Assembly: GCF_022539505.1 (NCBI RefSeq)
Contig: NC_061510.1
Span: forward strand, 92,210,292-92,274,291
Length of the DNA stretch: 64,000 bases
Direction: 5' to 3'
Origin: Lolium rigidum
Lineage: Eukaryota > Streptophyta > Magnoliopsida > Poales > Poaceae
Made by a program: the position numbers and the translations under genes. The notes beneath the pieces were generated by a model. That model was not told the DNA's origin and did no database searches. It saw nothing but the letters and a program-made list of their open reading frames with translations. How positions within the stretch are numbered: the stretch's first letter is position 1; each line of letters begins with the position of its first letter. Positions 46,858 through 59,133 of the stretch are shown here, piece by piece.

Positions 46858-49800
46858 TGTCAACACCCGGATTTTTAAGTTCAGATGCCTATTATGCCGT
46901 ACCTCGCAATTCCAGGAATATTGTTTTTGCGAGACATAATAGATTGATATCACAACACATCATTCATTACATACCATAATCGTCTTACAAATAGAGGATC
47001 ACATGATCCAGTCTTACAACATAATGGATCATAGATCCTATTACAAAACACATAGCGGAAGCGAAGTAGCGGTTGTGGTCCATCTGTTCCAGAGGCAATT
47101 GTTGACGTCAGGAGTGGTCCTAGTTGTCGTAGACGTCCTGCTGACCTTCTTCCTGGTTCTGGTACTCCTCTTCATAGACTGGCCATTTGAATAGCCAGGG
47201 ACAAAGCCGTGAGTACTTTAAAGTACTCGCAAACTAATACTAGTGTAAGTACTAACAATTTTAGTAAGAGGATTCTAAGCTCTAGGTTCATTTGCATAAA
47301 GCCAGTTTTATTTCGTAAGCATTTAGAAATCAACAACTCTTCATTTGCCTAACTTAACTCAAGTGGGAACATTAGTGTCATTCCCACAACTCTGTTGTAA
47401 TTCAAGTCAAATTCATCTTTCAAGTACAAATCCCAAGTCACCAGTCACATGTAAATTTTTTGAAAAGTTCTGATGACGGAACAGTATGGCCTTTCCAACC
47501 GTCCATAACCGTGGACACGGCTATTCGAATAGGTCTACACTCTGCAGAGGTTGCACACTTGTGCCACAACATTTGATTACATCCGTCAGGGATAACCCTG
47601 AATCATCGTAACTCGATACGCGGATCATCAACCATAACCTTTCACTTACATACCCTAGTATAGGTACCTCTCCCCATGAGCTTAGCCTCCCAGTGAAGAC
47701 AAACCGTCAGCCTGGGAACTGCACAGGGCTTGGGCCGGACATTCACCTCATCTTTAACGTCATTTCTTTTGTTGTGGAGGCAGCTTTCGGCATAACCCCG
47801 ATGACGCTTGTTTAGAGGGAACCCATACTGAAGTACATAAACTTCCAGTTAAGCCCTACCCATATGGGGGTACTCTAAAATTGGAATGGTATCGCATTCG
47901 AACCCAACCATCAGTTTTTGTCAAATTCACCATGTCATTTAAGTCATATTCACCTTCAAAATCTTTCAACAGAATGACTCATCATTCCAAGGTTTTCAAA
48001 GTCATTTGCTTCACAAGTTCCCATTTAGAGTAGTCAATTTTAGTTTAGCACTAGCAACTATTCATGAGGGGTGCTAGCTAACTTGTAGCTCTCTAGGCTA
48101 AATTTGATACTCTTGTAGTACTCTATACTTAGACCAAAGTTAACTATAAAAGTAAGCTCGGATAATCAAAGTAAAAGCTTGTAAGAATAAAACTTGGGAT
48201 TGGATCCTTAAACATAAAGTAATATTGCGATGGTGCCTTGCTCTTGTAGAGCCTTGCACTAGGGTAGCTTGCAAGAGTATAGCTTGCAAGAGTAGAGCTT
48301 GCATTGGTGTTAGCTTGCCTTGGTTGGTGTATTGATCAAAGTGTTCCTCCTTCTTCTTCGTAGATGTTCTCGCCGTCCCCTTCGTAGCCTTCGGTACTAG
48401 CGTCTATAAACGGATACGAAGATAACAATCACCAAACAATACTTAGGTAGACTAGTTAGACCTAATGGCTCACTCAAGATGATCTAGCATCATCATCTAC
48501 ATTACTCAACATTAGACTAGGGTTTCTTCTTTGGGGTTTGGAAAACAAGTTCCTCTTAGTGAAATAGGGATTAGGGTTTCTATTTAGTTCTTTGGAGAAA
48601 TAATTTCCTCTCATTGAACCTTGTTAAGATTTAATTTCCTTAAATACTAAGCATGATATCATGTTGACCAAGGTCAACACTTCATATTTACTATTTGGGG
48701 AAAAGATTTAAATGAGATTCATCATCTCATGTAATTTAAATAACTATGTGATTTAAGATCCTCAAGTGAGCAAGTATGAGACCTTGTAAATAAGGTCATC
48801 ACATTACTTCATAACACTTGGGAAGATGATTTAAATGAGGTGCTACACCTCATAGATTTAAAATCCTAAATTTGGAAATGATTTAAATGGGCTAGAAATT
48901 ATTACATAGCCATTATTTTGCTCTAGCCCATGATCATATGAAGAAACTATGTCATATTTCTGCATAATCAATTAGAAAATATGAAATGTGATTTATGAGA
49001 GTTGGAATCAACTCAAAAGCATTTATGGTTGATTTTTAATAATTGTTTGAAATATGAAAAGTCCCTGCCTTGTTATTTTTTCTACTTTAATTCTACACAA
49101 GTTCTAGGATTGAAACCAGTGGGTTTAGATAGAGCTTTTCATAAGCTTTCCAACAATACCAAATTCATAAAATTTGGCCCAGTGGATTTGGAGTTATTTC
49201 ATTTTTATCGAAGCATCAGTAAGCAAAATAACTGAAAAGATTTAATTCGAATTTGAATTCAAAAAGCTGGCGGGAAGCGAATTGGGCCGGCCCAGCTGTG
49301 GCCTGGGCCGTGCGTGCATGGCACATGCACGTGGCCAGCATGCAGGGAGCACAGATCGTCAGATCAAGATCCGACGGACCTGGGACGTCGTCTACCTCGC
49401 GATACCGTGAGCTTGCGGGGGCTATTTCTCTCACCTCGGAGCTCGGATCACGGCGGGGTTGGGCTCGTTCGACGGGGCTTTTCAATGGCTTCAAAGTGGT
49501 GTATGGGTCGGTGGCTGTGGTGATGAGAAAAAGGGCGAGGATTGGTGATGCCGCCGGGTGCACGCCGGCGAGCTTCTGGCGCCGTGGAGCGGCACGGAGG
49601 GAGGAGGAGAGGTTCTAGGAGGGAGAGAGGGAGGCTGCTAGGTGGTGCGGTGTTGTCCAAGGTGAGGGGAAGGGTTTATATAGGCTCCAGGGAGGAGGGG
49701 CGCGGCAGGTCGGCATGGCGGGCGACGCCGCCGGGCGCGTCGTGCACAGTCGCCTCCGGCAGGGCTATGGCGTCAGAGGGTGAGGTAAGGAGTAGTAGAG

Positions 49801-52285
49801 GACGTGTGCATAGTGGCGGATTCGCTGGCGTCGTGGGCAGGGCAAACGAGGGCAATGCCGACGTCGGCGTCCTCGCGGGCGTCGCGTCGTGACGTCCTCC
49901 TCCTGCGCGTGAGGGTCAACGCTCGTGTCTGGCAGGTGTTCTGGAGTGAGGAGGTACTGGTGGCGCAGGGAGACGGTCTGGGTTGCAGTGTGCACGCGGG
50001 GAGGTGGTGGTGTCCATGGTGGTGAGCGGGTGACATGTGTAGGGGTTGTTTTGTTCAAGTCCTTGCTCTCCTCCACCAAGGGCAGGTACTAGCAGGTGTA
50101 GAGGGTCAAGGACAAGTGTGATGACATGGTGAGAGAGAGGGAAAAGGGCCAGGGGCAGGTGAGTGCATGGTGGTGATCACATGGTTGGCATGGCTTGGCA
50201 TTGGATCTTCTATGCCTTTTCTTCTTGGTCTTTGAGTGCTGCCGGCTTTGTTGAGGTGAGGCCAAGGTGTGTGACATGTTTGGCAAGGTGAGAGAGAGAG
50301 CTAGATTGTGCACAATTGATTTTGGCAAAGGTGAGTGACATAGGTCATGTACTTGGCTTGGTTGGTGTCATGTGGATGATGTCAAGACTAGGTGAGGTCA
50401 TGTGAGTGGTTGTGGTACTATTGGCACTATAGATGAGCACAAGAGAGAGGAGGTGAGGTGGTGAATAGTGGTTGAATAGTGGTTGTACCCTATGTAACAA
50501 TTTGATTCTCTTGTAAAAATCTCATGTGTGTGTGAATTTTACTAAGTTTCTTCATAGATGGGTTCTAAATGATATTGGGCAGCCACTCATGGCATTGGTT
50601 TGATTTTTGGAATTGATTTGTGAAGATTCTAAAATTTGTGGGAATCTAGACTTTGTTTCAAAGTGGCATTTTGGCTTGACTAATTTGAGCAATGGTCAAC
50701 GATCTGTTCAAAGTGGTCAACACCAAAGTCTTTCATCTTGATGAGGTCTTGGATGAGGTGCAAAGAGTTAGCAGGGTTTGGTTTAAGAATCTCTTAATAA
50801 AAGGGCTCAAAGTGGGTTACATCTTAAAAATGGCACATGTGACCAACATCACATGCAATTTGGAATTGGCAATTTTTTGATTTTTGATTTGATTTTTCTT
50901 GACCCAAAGGATGTTTTTGAGTGTTGAAATGGTATAGAGGAGTGATCCAACCATTCACACCAAGTCTTAGGGTCAATTCTCAAATTCACAATTTGGCTAT
51001 TTAGGGTTTTTTTGGTAGCCTGGGTGACCTCAGATATTCTCATCTCAACCCAGCTTTTTTCAGTTTTGGTTGTTTGGTAGACCGGGTCGGTCCAACTGGG
51101 CTTGCCCAACTCGCACGAAAAAGAGCTCTCAGCCCTGCCCGGTAGAGAAGCTAAAATCGAGCTTCGCACCTGGGCAGGGCTGAGCTCGCCCGAAAAATTC
51201 CCCCACGCCCCGCACCGGGCCGAAATCCAACAGGGGTCAAACGCCCGACCCTTCATTTTCCCCCTGAACGCTCTTTATCAAGCCCGACTTGCGCGCCTCC
51301 TTGAATCCTCCCTTGCACGATGCCGGCCTGAGCGCATGCGCGCCTCCTCCCGACGACGACCTGAGCGCCGGCGCGCCTCCTACCGACGCCGGCCTGCATC
51401 GCCTCCCTTCGCGATGCCAACCCGATGCCTGAGCGCTCGCGCGCCGCCTCCCGACGCCGGCCTGCACCGCCTCCCCTGCGCGATGCCTGCTCGCCGCCTC
51501 CTGGACGTCGGCCTGCGCCGCCACTCCACCGACGAGCTCCGCCACTATACGGACGAGCTCCGGCCACGGCCAGGGGCCGAGCTCCGGCCACGGCCACGGG
51601 CCAGCGCCGCCACGACCGGCCAGGGACTCGATTGCTTTTGCTTTTTATGTACAGGGACTCGATTGCTTTTTTCATTTTCTTTTCAGGGGCCTTTGTGTAG
51701 AAATAGGACCTCAGCCTGGTTAAACACACAGCTGAGCACCAAACAGCTTCTTGGCCCAGCTTGGCTGAACGCACCCGACCCAACAAACACATGGTAATCT
51801 CTGAGTCCAACTTGTATAGGGTGAGTATGTCTCACCTGAGAAAGACAATCTGTGGTAAACCGACCTACCAAACACACCCTTACTCTCATATACCCCTATG
51901 TATAGTTTGATTTTCTTTTATTTCTTTTTATTTCACCCTGGATTTGATTTGTTAAGTACTAGATAGTGTTGATTAATGTTTTCAAATCATCTAATCAAGG
52001 TAGAAGGGTCTAGGTTAAAGTTTTAAAAAAATAGCCATAGACACATATGTAAGGGTATTTGCATCTTCTCTTTTTCTTATTTATTCCTCTTTGACTTAAA
52101 TGGGCATGGTTTAGGGTTTTTAAGATCATGTTCAAAACAAAAATTAAACAATCATGGCAAAGATCAACTCATACATGCATGAGCACTATGCATCTTGACT
52201 TATATAAATAAAGTTTTTGTTGGTTCCAAATTTTGGAATCAGGAAATTCATTTTCTTCTTTGTTTTGAAAATTTGGGATGTTACA
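46858..52285 (-). repeat. 5' LTR of element 0
   Basis: It is 5,428 bp, or 4,549 bp after subtracting the Harbinger-like insertion and one TTA. It matches the 3' LTR throughout. A minus-strand TATATAAA is near 49,680. Confidence 0.92.
51004..51879. mobile_element. PIF/Harbinger-like non-autonomous element
   Basis: An 876-bp insertion is absent from the other LTR at the same site (near 21,120). TTA is duplicated on both sides (51,001-51,003 and 51,880-51,882), and the terminal inverted repeats read GGGTTTTTTTGGTAG and GGGTGTGTTTGGTAG. TTA duplications with GGG-TTTGG ends are typical of Harbinger/Tourist. The interior (51,290-51,620) is very GC-rich, with repeated CGACGCCGGCCTG and GACGAGCTCCG units. 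There is no transposase. Confidence 0.8.
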
Positions 52286-52772
52286 TGGACAAATCCCACT
52301 CTTGATCCATATGCCTCAACTCATACTTTCCGAATACTTAATCCCACCTTTATAACCACCCATTTACGCAGTGGTGTTTGATGTAATCAAAGTACCCTTC
52401 CGGTATAAGTGATTTACATGATCTCATGGTCGAAGGACTAGGTAACTATGTATCGAAAGCTTATAGCAAACTGAACTTAATGACGTGATCTTATGCTACG
52501 CTTATTTGGGTGTGTGTCCATTATATCATTCATTCAATGACATAACCTTGTTATTAATAACATCCAATGTTCATGATCCCGAAACCATGATCATCTATTA
52601 ATCAACAAGCTAGTTATTCAAGAGGCTTACTAGGGACTCCTTGTTGTTTACATAACACACATGTATCAATGTTTCGGTTAATACAATTATAGCATGGTAT
52701 GCAAACATTTATCATAAACTCAAAGATATATAATAACCACTTTATTATTGCCTCTTGGGCATATCTCCAACA

Positions 52773-53420
52773 CGGATTTCCATCTTCCACCTTGAACATA
52801 TTTATTACATGAACGAATTGCAACTATGAACGGTTCCGCATTGAACGTTTTCCTTCTTTGAACAAATTTGAAAATGACGCATTCCCACCTTGAACATTTT
52901 AAAAAACTGAACGGATTTCCACATTGAACGGTTTATACCTTAAACAATTTTTGAAAAATGAAAAGTTTTTCGCAGGTTGATTACATGAACGGATTTGCCT
53001 GATGAACAAAGTGCAAAAAATGATTAGATTTTAAAAAATGTTCAAACTAAAAAAATGTTCAATGTTAAAAAATTTCAATTTTTTAAAAAAGTTCAAACTA
53101 AAAAAATGTTCAATGTTAAAAAGATTTAAATTTAAAAATGATTAGATTCAAAAAATGTTTATGTAAAAAAAATCAAATATGAAAAATGTTCAAATTTGAA
53201 AGAAAGGACAACAAAAATTATTTGAAATATGAAAAATGTTCAAACTCAAAAAGGTTCAAATTTAAAAAAAGTTCAAACTCAAAAAATTCAATGTTAAAAA
53301 ATTTCAAACTAAAAAATGTTCAATGTTAAAAAGATCAATTTTTTTAAAATGTTCAAACTAAAAGAATATTCAAATCTAAAAAATGTTCAAACTCAAAAAA
53401 ATCAATTTTATAAATTCGGC
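52773..53420. repeat. Degenerate repeat array, right part
   Basis: It continues the array interrupted at 15,690. First come TGAACGGATTTCCAC/CTTGAACA variants to about 53,000, then a run of AAAAAATGTTCAAACT-type 15-25 bp units to 53,420. It is AT-rich with no coding sequence. Confidence 0.6.
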
Positions 53421-53838
53421 TTTAAAAAGTTAAAAACCTGACAGAAAAGCCAAGAAAACCAACAAAACCCGAAGAAAAAAAATACTAAAACCAAGGAAAA
53501 CCCGAGAAGCTGAATTAAAAACCGAAGCAAAAGGACTACTTACCGTTATATGGGCCGGCCCAAAACTATAAGTGCCCTGTGCGGAGAGCCATATAGCTCC
53601 TGCAATAGGCGGAGAATAGGAATCGCGGCCGTGGGGTACCTAGTGTTGATACTTTTTACCTTAAAGCCAGCACTACTGAAAATTGATACCTTCCGTCGGT
53701 GGGCACTGGTGCCATTCTCCATGGGCCTTGGCCCTTGGATCTGGTAGCTTTAATCGTCATCTACTATTTCAGTAATGTAATGTCAACTCTTTGAAACCAT
53801 GACTTGATAAAGTCAAACAGCCACTAGCTAAACGGTTG
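53421..53838. other. Unannotated spacer
   Basis: I see no gene. A CACTACTGAAAATTG string near 53,670 resembles a CACTA terminus, but no partner end was found. Confidence 0.4.
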
Positions 53839-54086
53839 CTTCCTTCCTTCACAATTACCTCGTGTTCTGAATTTAGTTAAAATCAAAATTTATAAATTTT
53901 GATCAAAAAATGGAAGAAAAACGTCAACATTTATGATATCAAATGTGTATAATTTTAAAATATACTATATGATGATTCTGTTACAATAAATTTTATTTTA
54001 GATATTAATGTATTTTCCTAAATATTTGATTAAACTTTACAAAATTTAATTTTGACTAAACACGAGGTAATTATGATCGGAGTTAG
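53839..54086. mobile_element. Stowaway-like MITE 1
   Basis: Inverted ends share AATTACCTCGTGTT (53,853-53,866) and its complement (54,059-54,072), with CTTCCTTCC- and CTAACTCCGATC-type outer parts. The right flank is TA and the left flank is TG, a probable mutated TA. The interior is AT-rich, about 248 bp, and non-coding. Confidence 0.55.
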
Positions 54087-54373
54087 TACATTTCCGCCTC
54101 TAATAATATAGAGTTTTATCAAAAAATAAGACATGGTTTTAGTTTGCATGGAAGAGAAATAAATGCAAAGGTTGTCCTTTTCTTTAATTGAGTTTAGACG
54201 TGGGGTACTAGTTTACATTACAACCAATAGGAGTACATGCAGAGACCAGTTGATTAAGCTCCACCTCATTACTTACCATGCAATTGTATCTGGTGTGAAT
54301 ACTCGCTGTACCAAACTTGGATGTGACTAACAACTAAGTATTTACTTTCATAACGCCAATTGGATCTTCAATA

Positions 54374-54607
54374 CTCTCTCCATCCCGGTTACGCTATAAA
54401 AATATATCATTATAAAGTACAACATCTGAATTTTCTAATGATATATATTTTGTACTATACCTTATATTACGCTGGTTTTTCACCTCATGTTGCCTTGTGT
54501 TGCCTAGCTAACAATTATGTTACTTAACTTTGTTTGCATGCACATTATAATTTCTCCCTCCTATTAATACATCTATATTACTGTCAATTAATATAAATCG
54601 GATGGAG
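54374..54607. mobile_element. Stowaway-like MITE 2
   Basis: It starts CTCTCTCCATCCCGG and ends with the complement of CTCCATCCGATTTAT, and both ends are flanked by TA (54,372-54,373 and 54,608-54,609). Size (234 bp), AT-richness and the CTCC-type ends fit Tc1/mariner Stowaway MITEs. Confidence 0.6.
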
Positions 54608-54649
54608 TACTAGAAGAACATCCAAATTGTATGTATTTCGCGTTGCATG

Positions 54650-55220
54650 CAAGTGTTTGGTAGTTTTTTTTAACATACATACATTGTTTACAAACTCTGG
54701 TTGCAATTTTCTCCATGGACATAGTTGCACAATTCTAAAAAAAAAACTATCGCGTGGAGAAAAGTGCAACCTACATAACTAACTTGACAAAAATATATAT
54801 AGAAACTTGGTTGCACATTCTCGCTGAGTAGGTGCACATAACAGACATGCAACTATATCATGGTCAAAGAATGCAACTCGAATTAAAAAAAAACGGTTCA
54901 AGTTGCACTTTTTTGAGAAAAAATGCAATGTGTATCGACAAATAGTTCGAGCTGCACATTTCTTGAAAAAGTGCAACTCCTATCAAAACTCGCTTGTTAC
55001 TTGCACGTTTCTGAAGAAAAATACATCTCGGTCATTTTGAAAACCCCTTGAGAATTGGCCATTTCTTAACAAAAATGTAAATCTTGCCGAAAACTGGTTG
55101 CTATTTGCACCTTTCATGAGAAAAGTGTATTTTTTAATCGAAACATGGTTAGAGTTGCATATTTAATGAGAAAGTGCAACTCTTATCAAATATGAATGCT
55201 ACTTATACGTTTCTTTAGAA
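54650..55220. repeat. Degenerate TTGCAC/GTGCAA repeat array
   Basis: Units of roughly 55-65 bp contain GGTTGCACATTTCTTGA and GAAAAAGTGCAACTC as imperfect inverted halves, repeated about eight to nine times. Each half-pair could fold into a hairpin. The parent element is unknown. Confidence 0.6.
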
Positions 55221-55326
55221 TAGCGAAACTCGTTTTGATGGCATCAACATTCTGAGTGTTCAGCCTCAATACTTCATCTTTAAGTCTTATAGATTCTTCT
55301 TTTGTGTGGCTAACTTTTGTATTCTT

Positions 55327-57109
55327 TGTAGGATAACGTTGCATAGAAAACAAAAAAATTCCTACCGCGAACACGCAATCCAAGCCAAGATGCAATCTAG
55401 AATACGGTAGCAACGAGGGGGTATCGAGTCTCACCCTTGAAGAGATTCCAAAGCCTACAAGATGAGGCTCTTGTTGCTGCGGTAGACGTTCACTTGCCGC
55501 TTGCAAAAGCGCGTAGAAGATCTTGATCACGATCGGTTCCGGCGCCACGAACGGGCAGCACCTCCGTACTCGGTCACACGTTCGGTTGTTGATGAAGACG
55601 ACGTCCACCTCCCGTTCCAGCGGGCAGCGGAAGTAGTAGCTCCTCTTGAATCCGACAGCGCGACGGCGTGGTGTCGGTGGCGGTGGAGAACTCCGGTGGA
55701 GCTTCGCTAAAGCTACGCGGAAGATATGGAGGAGAGGGGCGGCTAGGGTTTGGGAGGGGGTGGCCGGCCACTTCAAGGGGGCGGCCAGCTTGTGGTCTTG
55801 GGGTGGCCGGCCCCTCCCTTGGCCCCTCATTATATAGGTGGATTCCCAAGAGTTGGTGTCCAAGTCTTCGAATAAGACCCGAATCAAAAAACCTTCCATA
55901 GGAGAGGGAAACCTAGCCAAGCTAGGACTCCCACCAAAGGTGGGAGTTCCACCTCCCATATGGGGGGGTGGCCGGCCCCTAAGGGGGAGTCCACTTGGGA
56001 CTCCTCCCCCACTAGGGTTGGCCGGCCATGGAGGTGGAGTCCCATGTGGACTCCACCTTCCTTGGTGGTTTCTTCCGGACTTTTCTAGAACCTTCTAGAA
56101 CCTTCCATAGAACCTTCCGCGACATTTTAATTCACATAAAATGACATCCTATATATGAATCTTATTCTCCGGACCATTCCGGAACTCCTCGTGATGTCCG
56201 GGATCTCATCCGGGACTCCGAACAAATATTCGAACTCCATTCCATATTCAAGTACTACCATTTCAACATCCAACTTTAAGTGTGTCACCCTACGGTTCGT
56301 GAACTATGCGGACATGGTTGAGTACTCACTCCGACCAATAACCAATAGCAGGATCTGGAGATCCATAATGGCTCCCACATATTCAACGATGACTTTAGTG
56401 ATCGAATGAACCATTCACATACAATACCAATTCCCTTTGTCTCGTGATATTTTACTTGTCCGAGGTTTGATCTTCGGTATCACTCTATACCTTGTTCAAC
56501 CTCGTCTCCTGACAAGTACTCTTTACTCGTACCGTGGTATGTGGTCTCTTATGAACTTATTCATATGCTTGCAAGACATTTAGACGACATTCCACCGAGA
56601 GGGCCCGAGTATATCTATCCGTCATCGGGATGGACAAATCCCACTGTTGATCCATATGCCTCAACTCATACTTTCCGGATACTTAATCCCACCTTTATAG
56701 CCACCCATTTACGCAGTGGTGTTTGATGTAATCAAAGTACCTTTCCGGTATAAGTGATTTATATGATCTCATGGTCATAAGGACTAGGTAACTATGTAAC
56801 AAAAGCTTATAGCAAATAACTTAATGACGAGATCTTATGCTACGCTTAAATGGGTGTGTCCATTACATCATTCATACAATGATATAACCTTGTTATTAAT
56901 AACATCCAATGTTCATGATTATGAAACTAATCATCCATTAATCAACAAGCTAGTTAAGAGGCATACTAGGGACTCTTTGTTGTTTACATATCACACATGT
57001 ATTAATGTTTCGGTTAATACAATTATAGCATGGTATATAAACATTTATCATAAACATAAAGATATATAATAACCACTTTTATTATTGCCTCTTGGGCATA
57101 TCTCCAACA
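55327..57109 (-). repeat. 3' LTR of element C
   Basis: This 1,783-bp LTR runs TGTAGGATAACG to ATATCTCCAACA on the plus strand. A minus-strand TATATAATGAG box is at 55,826-55,836. It shows the uninterrupted form of the site into which element 0 inserted in the solo LTR. Confidence 0.94.
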
Positions 57110-57370
57110 GATCTCCCACTTGCACTAGAGTCAATAATCTAGATTACATTGTAAGGAACCTAACACCCATGGCATTCCGGTGTTGGTCATGCTTTGCCCT
57201 AGGGAGAGCTTTAGTCAACGGATCTGCTACATTCGCGATCAGTGTGTACTTTGCAAATCTTTACTTCTCCATCTTCGATGTACTCGCGAATCGAGTGGTA
57301 ACGCAGCTTGATATGCTTCGGCCTCTTGTGTGACCTTGGTTCTTGTGCATTGGCGATGGAACCCATGTTG

Positions 57371-57960
57371 TCACGAGTATATGACTAGTGGGTCCAATGC
57401 ACTAGGAACCACACCAAGCTCTACAATGAACCTCTTCATCCATACCGCTTCGATGAAGCCTGCGAAGCCTCTATGTACTCCGATTCCGTTGAAGACTTCG
57501 CCACCGTGCACTCGCTTCGAGCTTGCCCAGCTTACTGCAGCACCATTCAATATAAACACGTACCCAAACTGTGACTTAGAGTCATCAGGATCAGTGTTCC
57601 AACTTGCATCGATGTAACTTGTTACAACGAGCTCTTGGTCACCTCCATAACAAAGAAACATATCCTTAGTTCTTTTCAAGTACTTTAGGATATTCTTGAC
57701 CGATGTCCAGTGCTCCATTCCTGGATCACTTTGATATCTGCTAGTCAAACTAACAGCATGCGCTATATCCGGTCTTGTACATAGCATGGCATACATAATA
57801 GAGCCTACTGCCGAAGCATAGGGGATCTGATTCATCCTTTCTCTTTCTTCGTCGTAGCCGGTCCTTGAGTTTTACTCAAGACCTTGCCTGGTAACATAGG
57901 TAAAAACCCTTTCTTACTTTCGTCCATTCTAAACTTCTTTAGAATCTTGTCCAGGTATGT
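57371..57960 (-). pseudogene. Element C RNase H
   Basis: The copia-type connection (YASAVGSIMYAMLCTRPDIAHAVS) and the RNase H start (YIDASWNTDPDDSKSQFGYVF) are intact. A frame change near 57,490 garbles the TTEAEY motif region before AVWMKRFIVELGVVP returns. The end is near 57,371. Confidence 0.85.
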
Positions 57961-57977
57961 ACTCTGTGATAGCCCTA

Positions 57978-59133
57978 TTAGGCGTCTTGATCTATCTTGA
58001 TGCCTAATATATATGATGCTTCACCAAGGTCTTTCATTGAAAAACTGTTATTCAAATAACCTTTTACACTGCTTAATAGTTCTATATCATTCCCAATCAA
58101 TAATATGTCATCTACATATAATATCAGGAATTCTACAGAGCTTCCACTCACTTTCTTGTAAATGCAGGCCTCTCCATGACACTGTATAAACCCGAAGTCT
58201 TTGATCACCTTATCAAAGCGTCGGTTCCAACTTCTCGATGCTTGCTTCAGTCCATAGATTGAACGCTGAAGTTTGCATACTTTGTCAGCATTTTTAGGAT
58301 CGACAAAACCTTTGGGTTGTACCATATACAACTCTTCCTCAATGTCTCCATTAAGGAACGCTGTTTTGACATCCATCTGCCAAATCTCATAATCGAAAAA
58401 TGCAGCTATTGCTAACAAAATCCTCACAGATTTTAGCTTCGCTACGGGTGAGAAAGTCTCATCGTAGTCAACTCCTTGAATTTGTCGGAAACCCTTTGCG
58501 ACAAGTCGAGCTTTATAGACAAGTAATATTACCATCGGCATCTGTTTTTCTCTTGAAGATCCATTTATTCTCGACAGCCTTTCGGCTATCAGGTAAGTCT
58601 ACCAAAGTCCATACTTTGTTGTCATACATGGATCCCATTTCGGATTTCATGGCTTCTTGCCATTTGTTGGAATCTGGGCTCATCATCGCTTCTTCATACG
58701 TCGTAGGGTCCTCATCATTGTTATCCACAATCATGACATTTAGACAAGGATCATACCAATCAGGAGTGGCACGTTCCCTTGTCGATCTACGAGGTTCAGT
58801 AGTTTCCTCGTTCGAAGTTTCATGATCATTATCATTAGCTTCCTCTGTTGCCGGTGTAGGCGGTACAGGTACAACTTCCGGTGCTCGCGCTACTCGATCA
58901 ACGAGTATAGATTCATTAATCTCATCGAGTTCTACTTTTCTTCCAGTCACTTCTTTAGTGAGAAATTCTTTCTCAAGAAAGGTTCCGTTCTTAGCAACAA
59001 AGATTTTGCCTTCGGATCTGTGATAGAAAGTGTACCCTATAGTTTCCTTAGGGTATCCTATGAAGACGCATTTCTCCGCTTTGGGTCTAGCTTGTCCGGT
59101 TGTAACTTTTTTACATAGGCTTCGCAACCCCAA
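57978..59133 (-). pseudogene. Element C reverse transcriptase and integrase C-terminus
   Basis: The first part (59,133-58,520) covers the integrase tail (CVFIGYPKETIGYTFYH) and the RT entry (EAMKSEMGSMYDNKVWTLVDLP). After a frame change near 58,525 RT continues with QMDVKTAFLNGDIEEELYM, LKQASRSWN and catalytic LYVDDILLIGND. A stop at 57,978 comes before the RNase H connection. All RT catalytic residues are present. Confidence 0.88.

Larger units (their letters stand above)
16967..52285 (-). mobile_element. Element 0: long-LTR, gag-only non-autonomous gypsy element
   Basis: LTRs are at 16,967-21,522 (3' LTR) and 46,858-52,285 (5' LTR). Orientation is set by the initiator-Met tRNA primer site next to the right LTR and the PPT next to the left one. 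Excluding nested insertions it is about 10.4 kb, of which only about 1.3 kb is internal. That holds a short gag-derived ORF with two zinc knuckles and no protease, RT or integrase. This resembles LARD-type derivatives. The gag C-terminus suggests a Tekay-like chromovirus origin, which is inference. Confidence 0.88.
15691..52772 (-). mobile_element. Solo LTR of a BARE/Angela-type copia element, split by element 0
   Basis: The two parts are 15,691-16,966 and 52,291-52,772, about 1.76 kb in total. In minus-strand sense it starts TGTTGGAGATATGCCC and ends near CGAATCCCATCA. It is clearly homologous to the LTRs of element C but diverged. Both outer flanks are the same repeat array with a near-perfect 5-bp duplication and no internal domain, so the rest of the element was lost by LTR-LTR recombination. 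A TATATAAAG box (minus strand) lies near 16,200. A roughly 40-bp segment around GGAGAGAGGTGGAGGAGGGA is tandemly duplicated at 16,068-16,125. Confidence 0.87.

Noticed and set aside
51102..51810. Long ORFs inside the Harbinger-like element as a transposase or captured gene
   Set aside because: Both strands are open because of GC-rich tandem repeats, and no DDE or Myb-like motifs are visible.
53665..53690. CACTACTGAAAATTG as a CACTA transposon terminus enclosing the repeat arrays
   Set aside because: No matching inverted end with a 3-bp duplication was found near 14,600-15,100 or elsewhere, so a single CACTA string is not enough.
55186..55959. 257-codon minus-strand ORF across the left end of element C
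   Set aside because: It spans the LTR boundary and flanking repeats. Most of it is LTR leader sequence also found in the right LTR (62,287-62,757).
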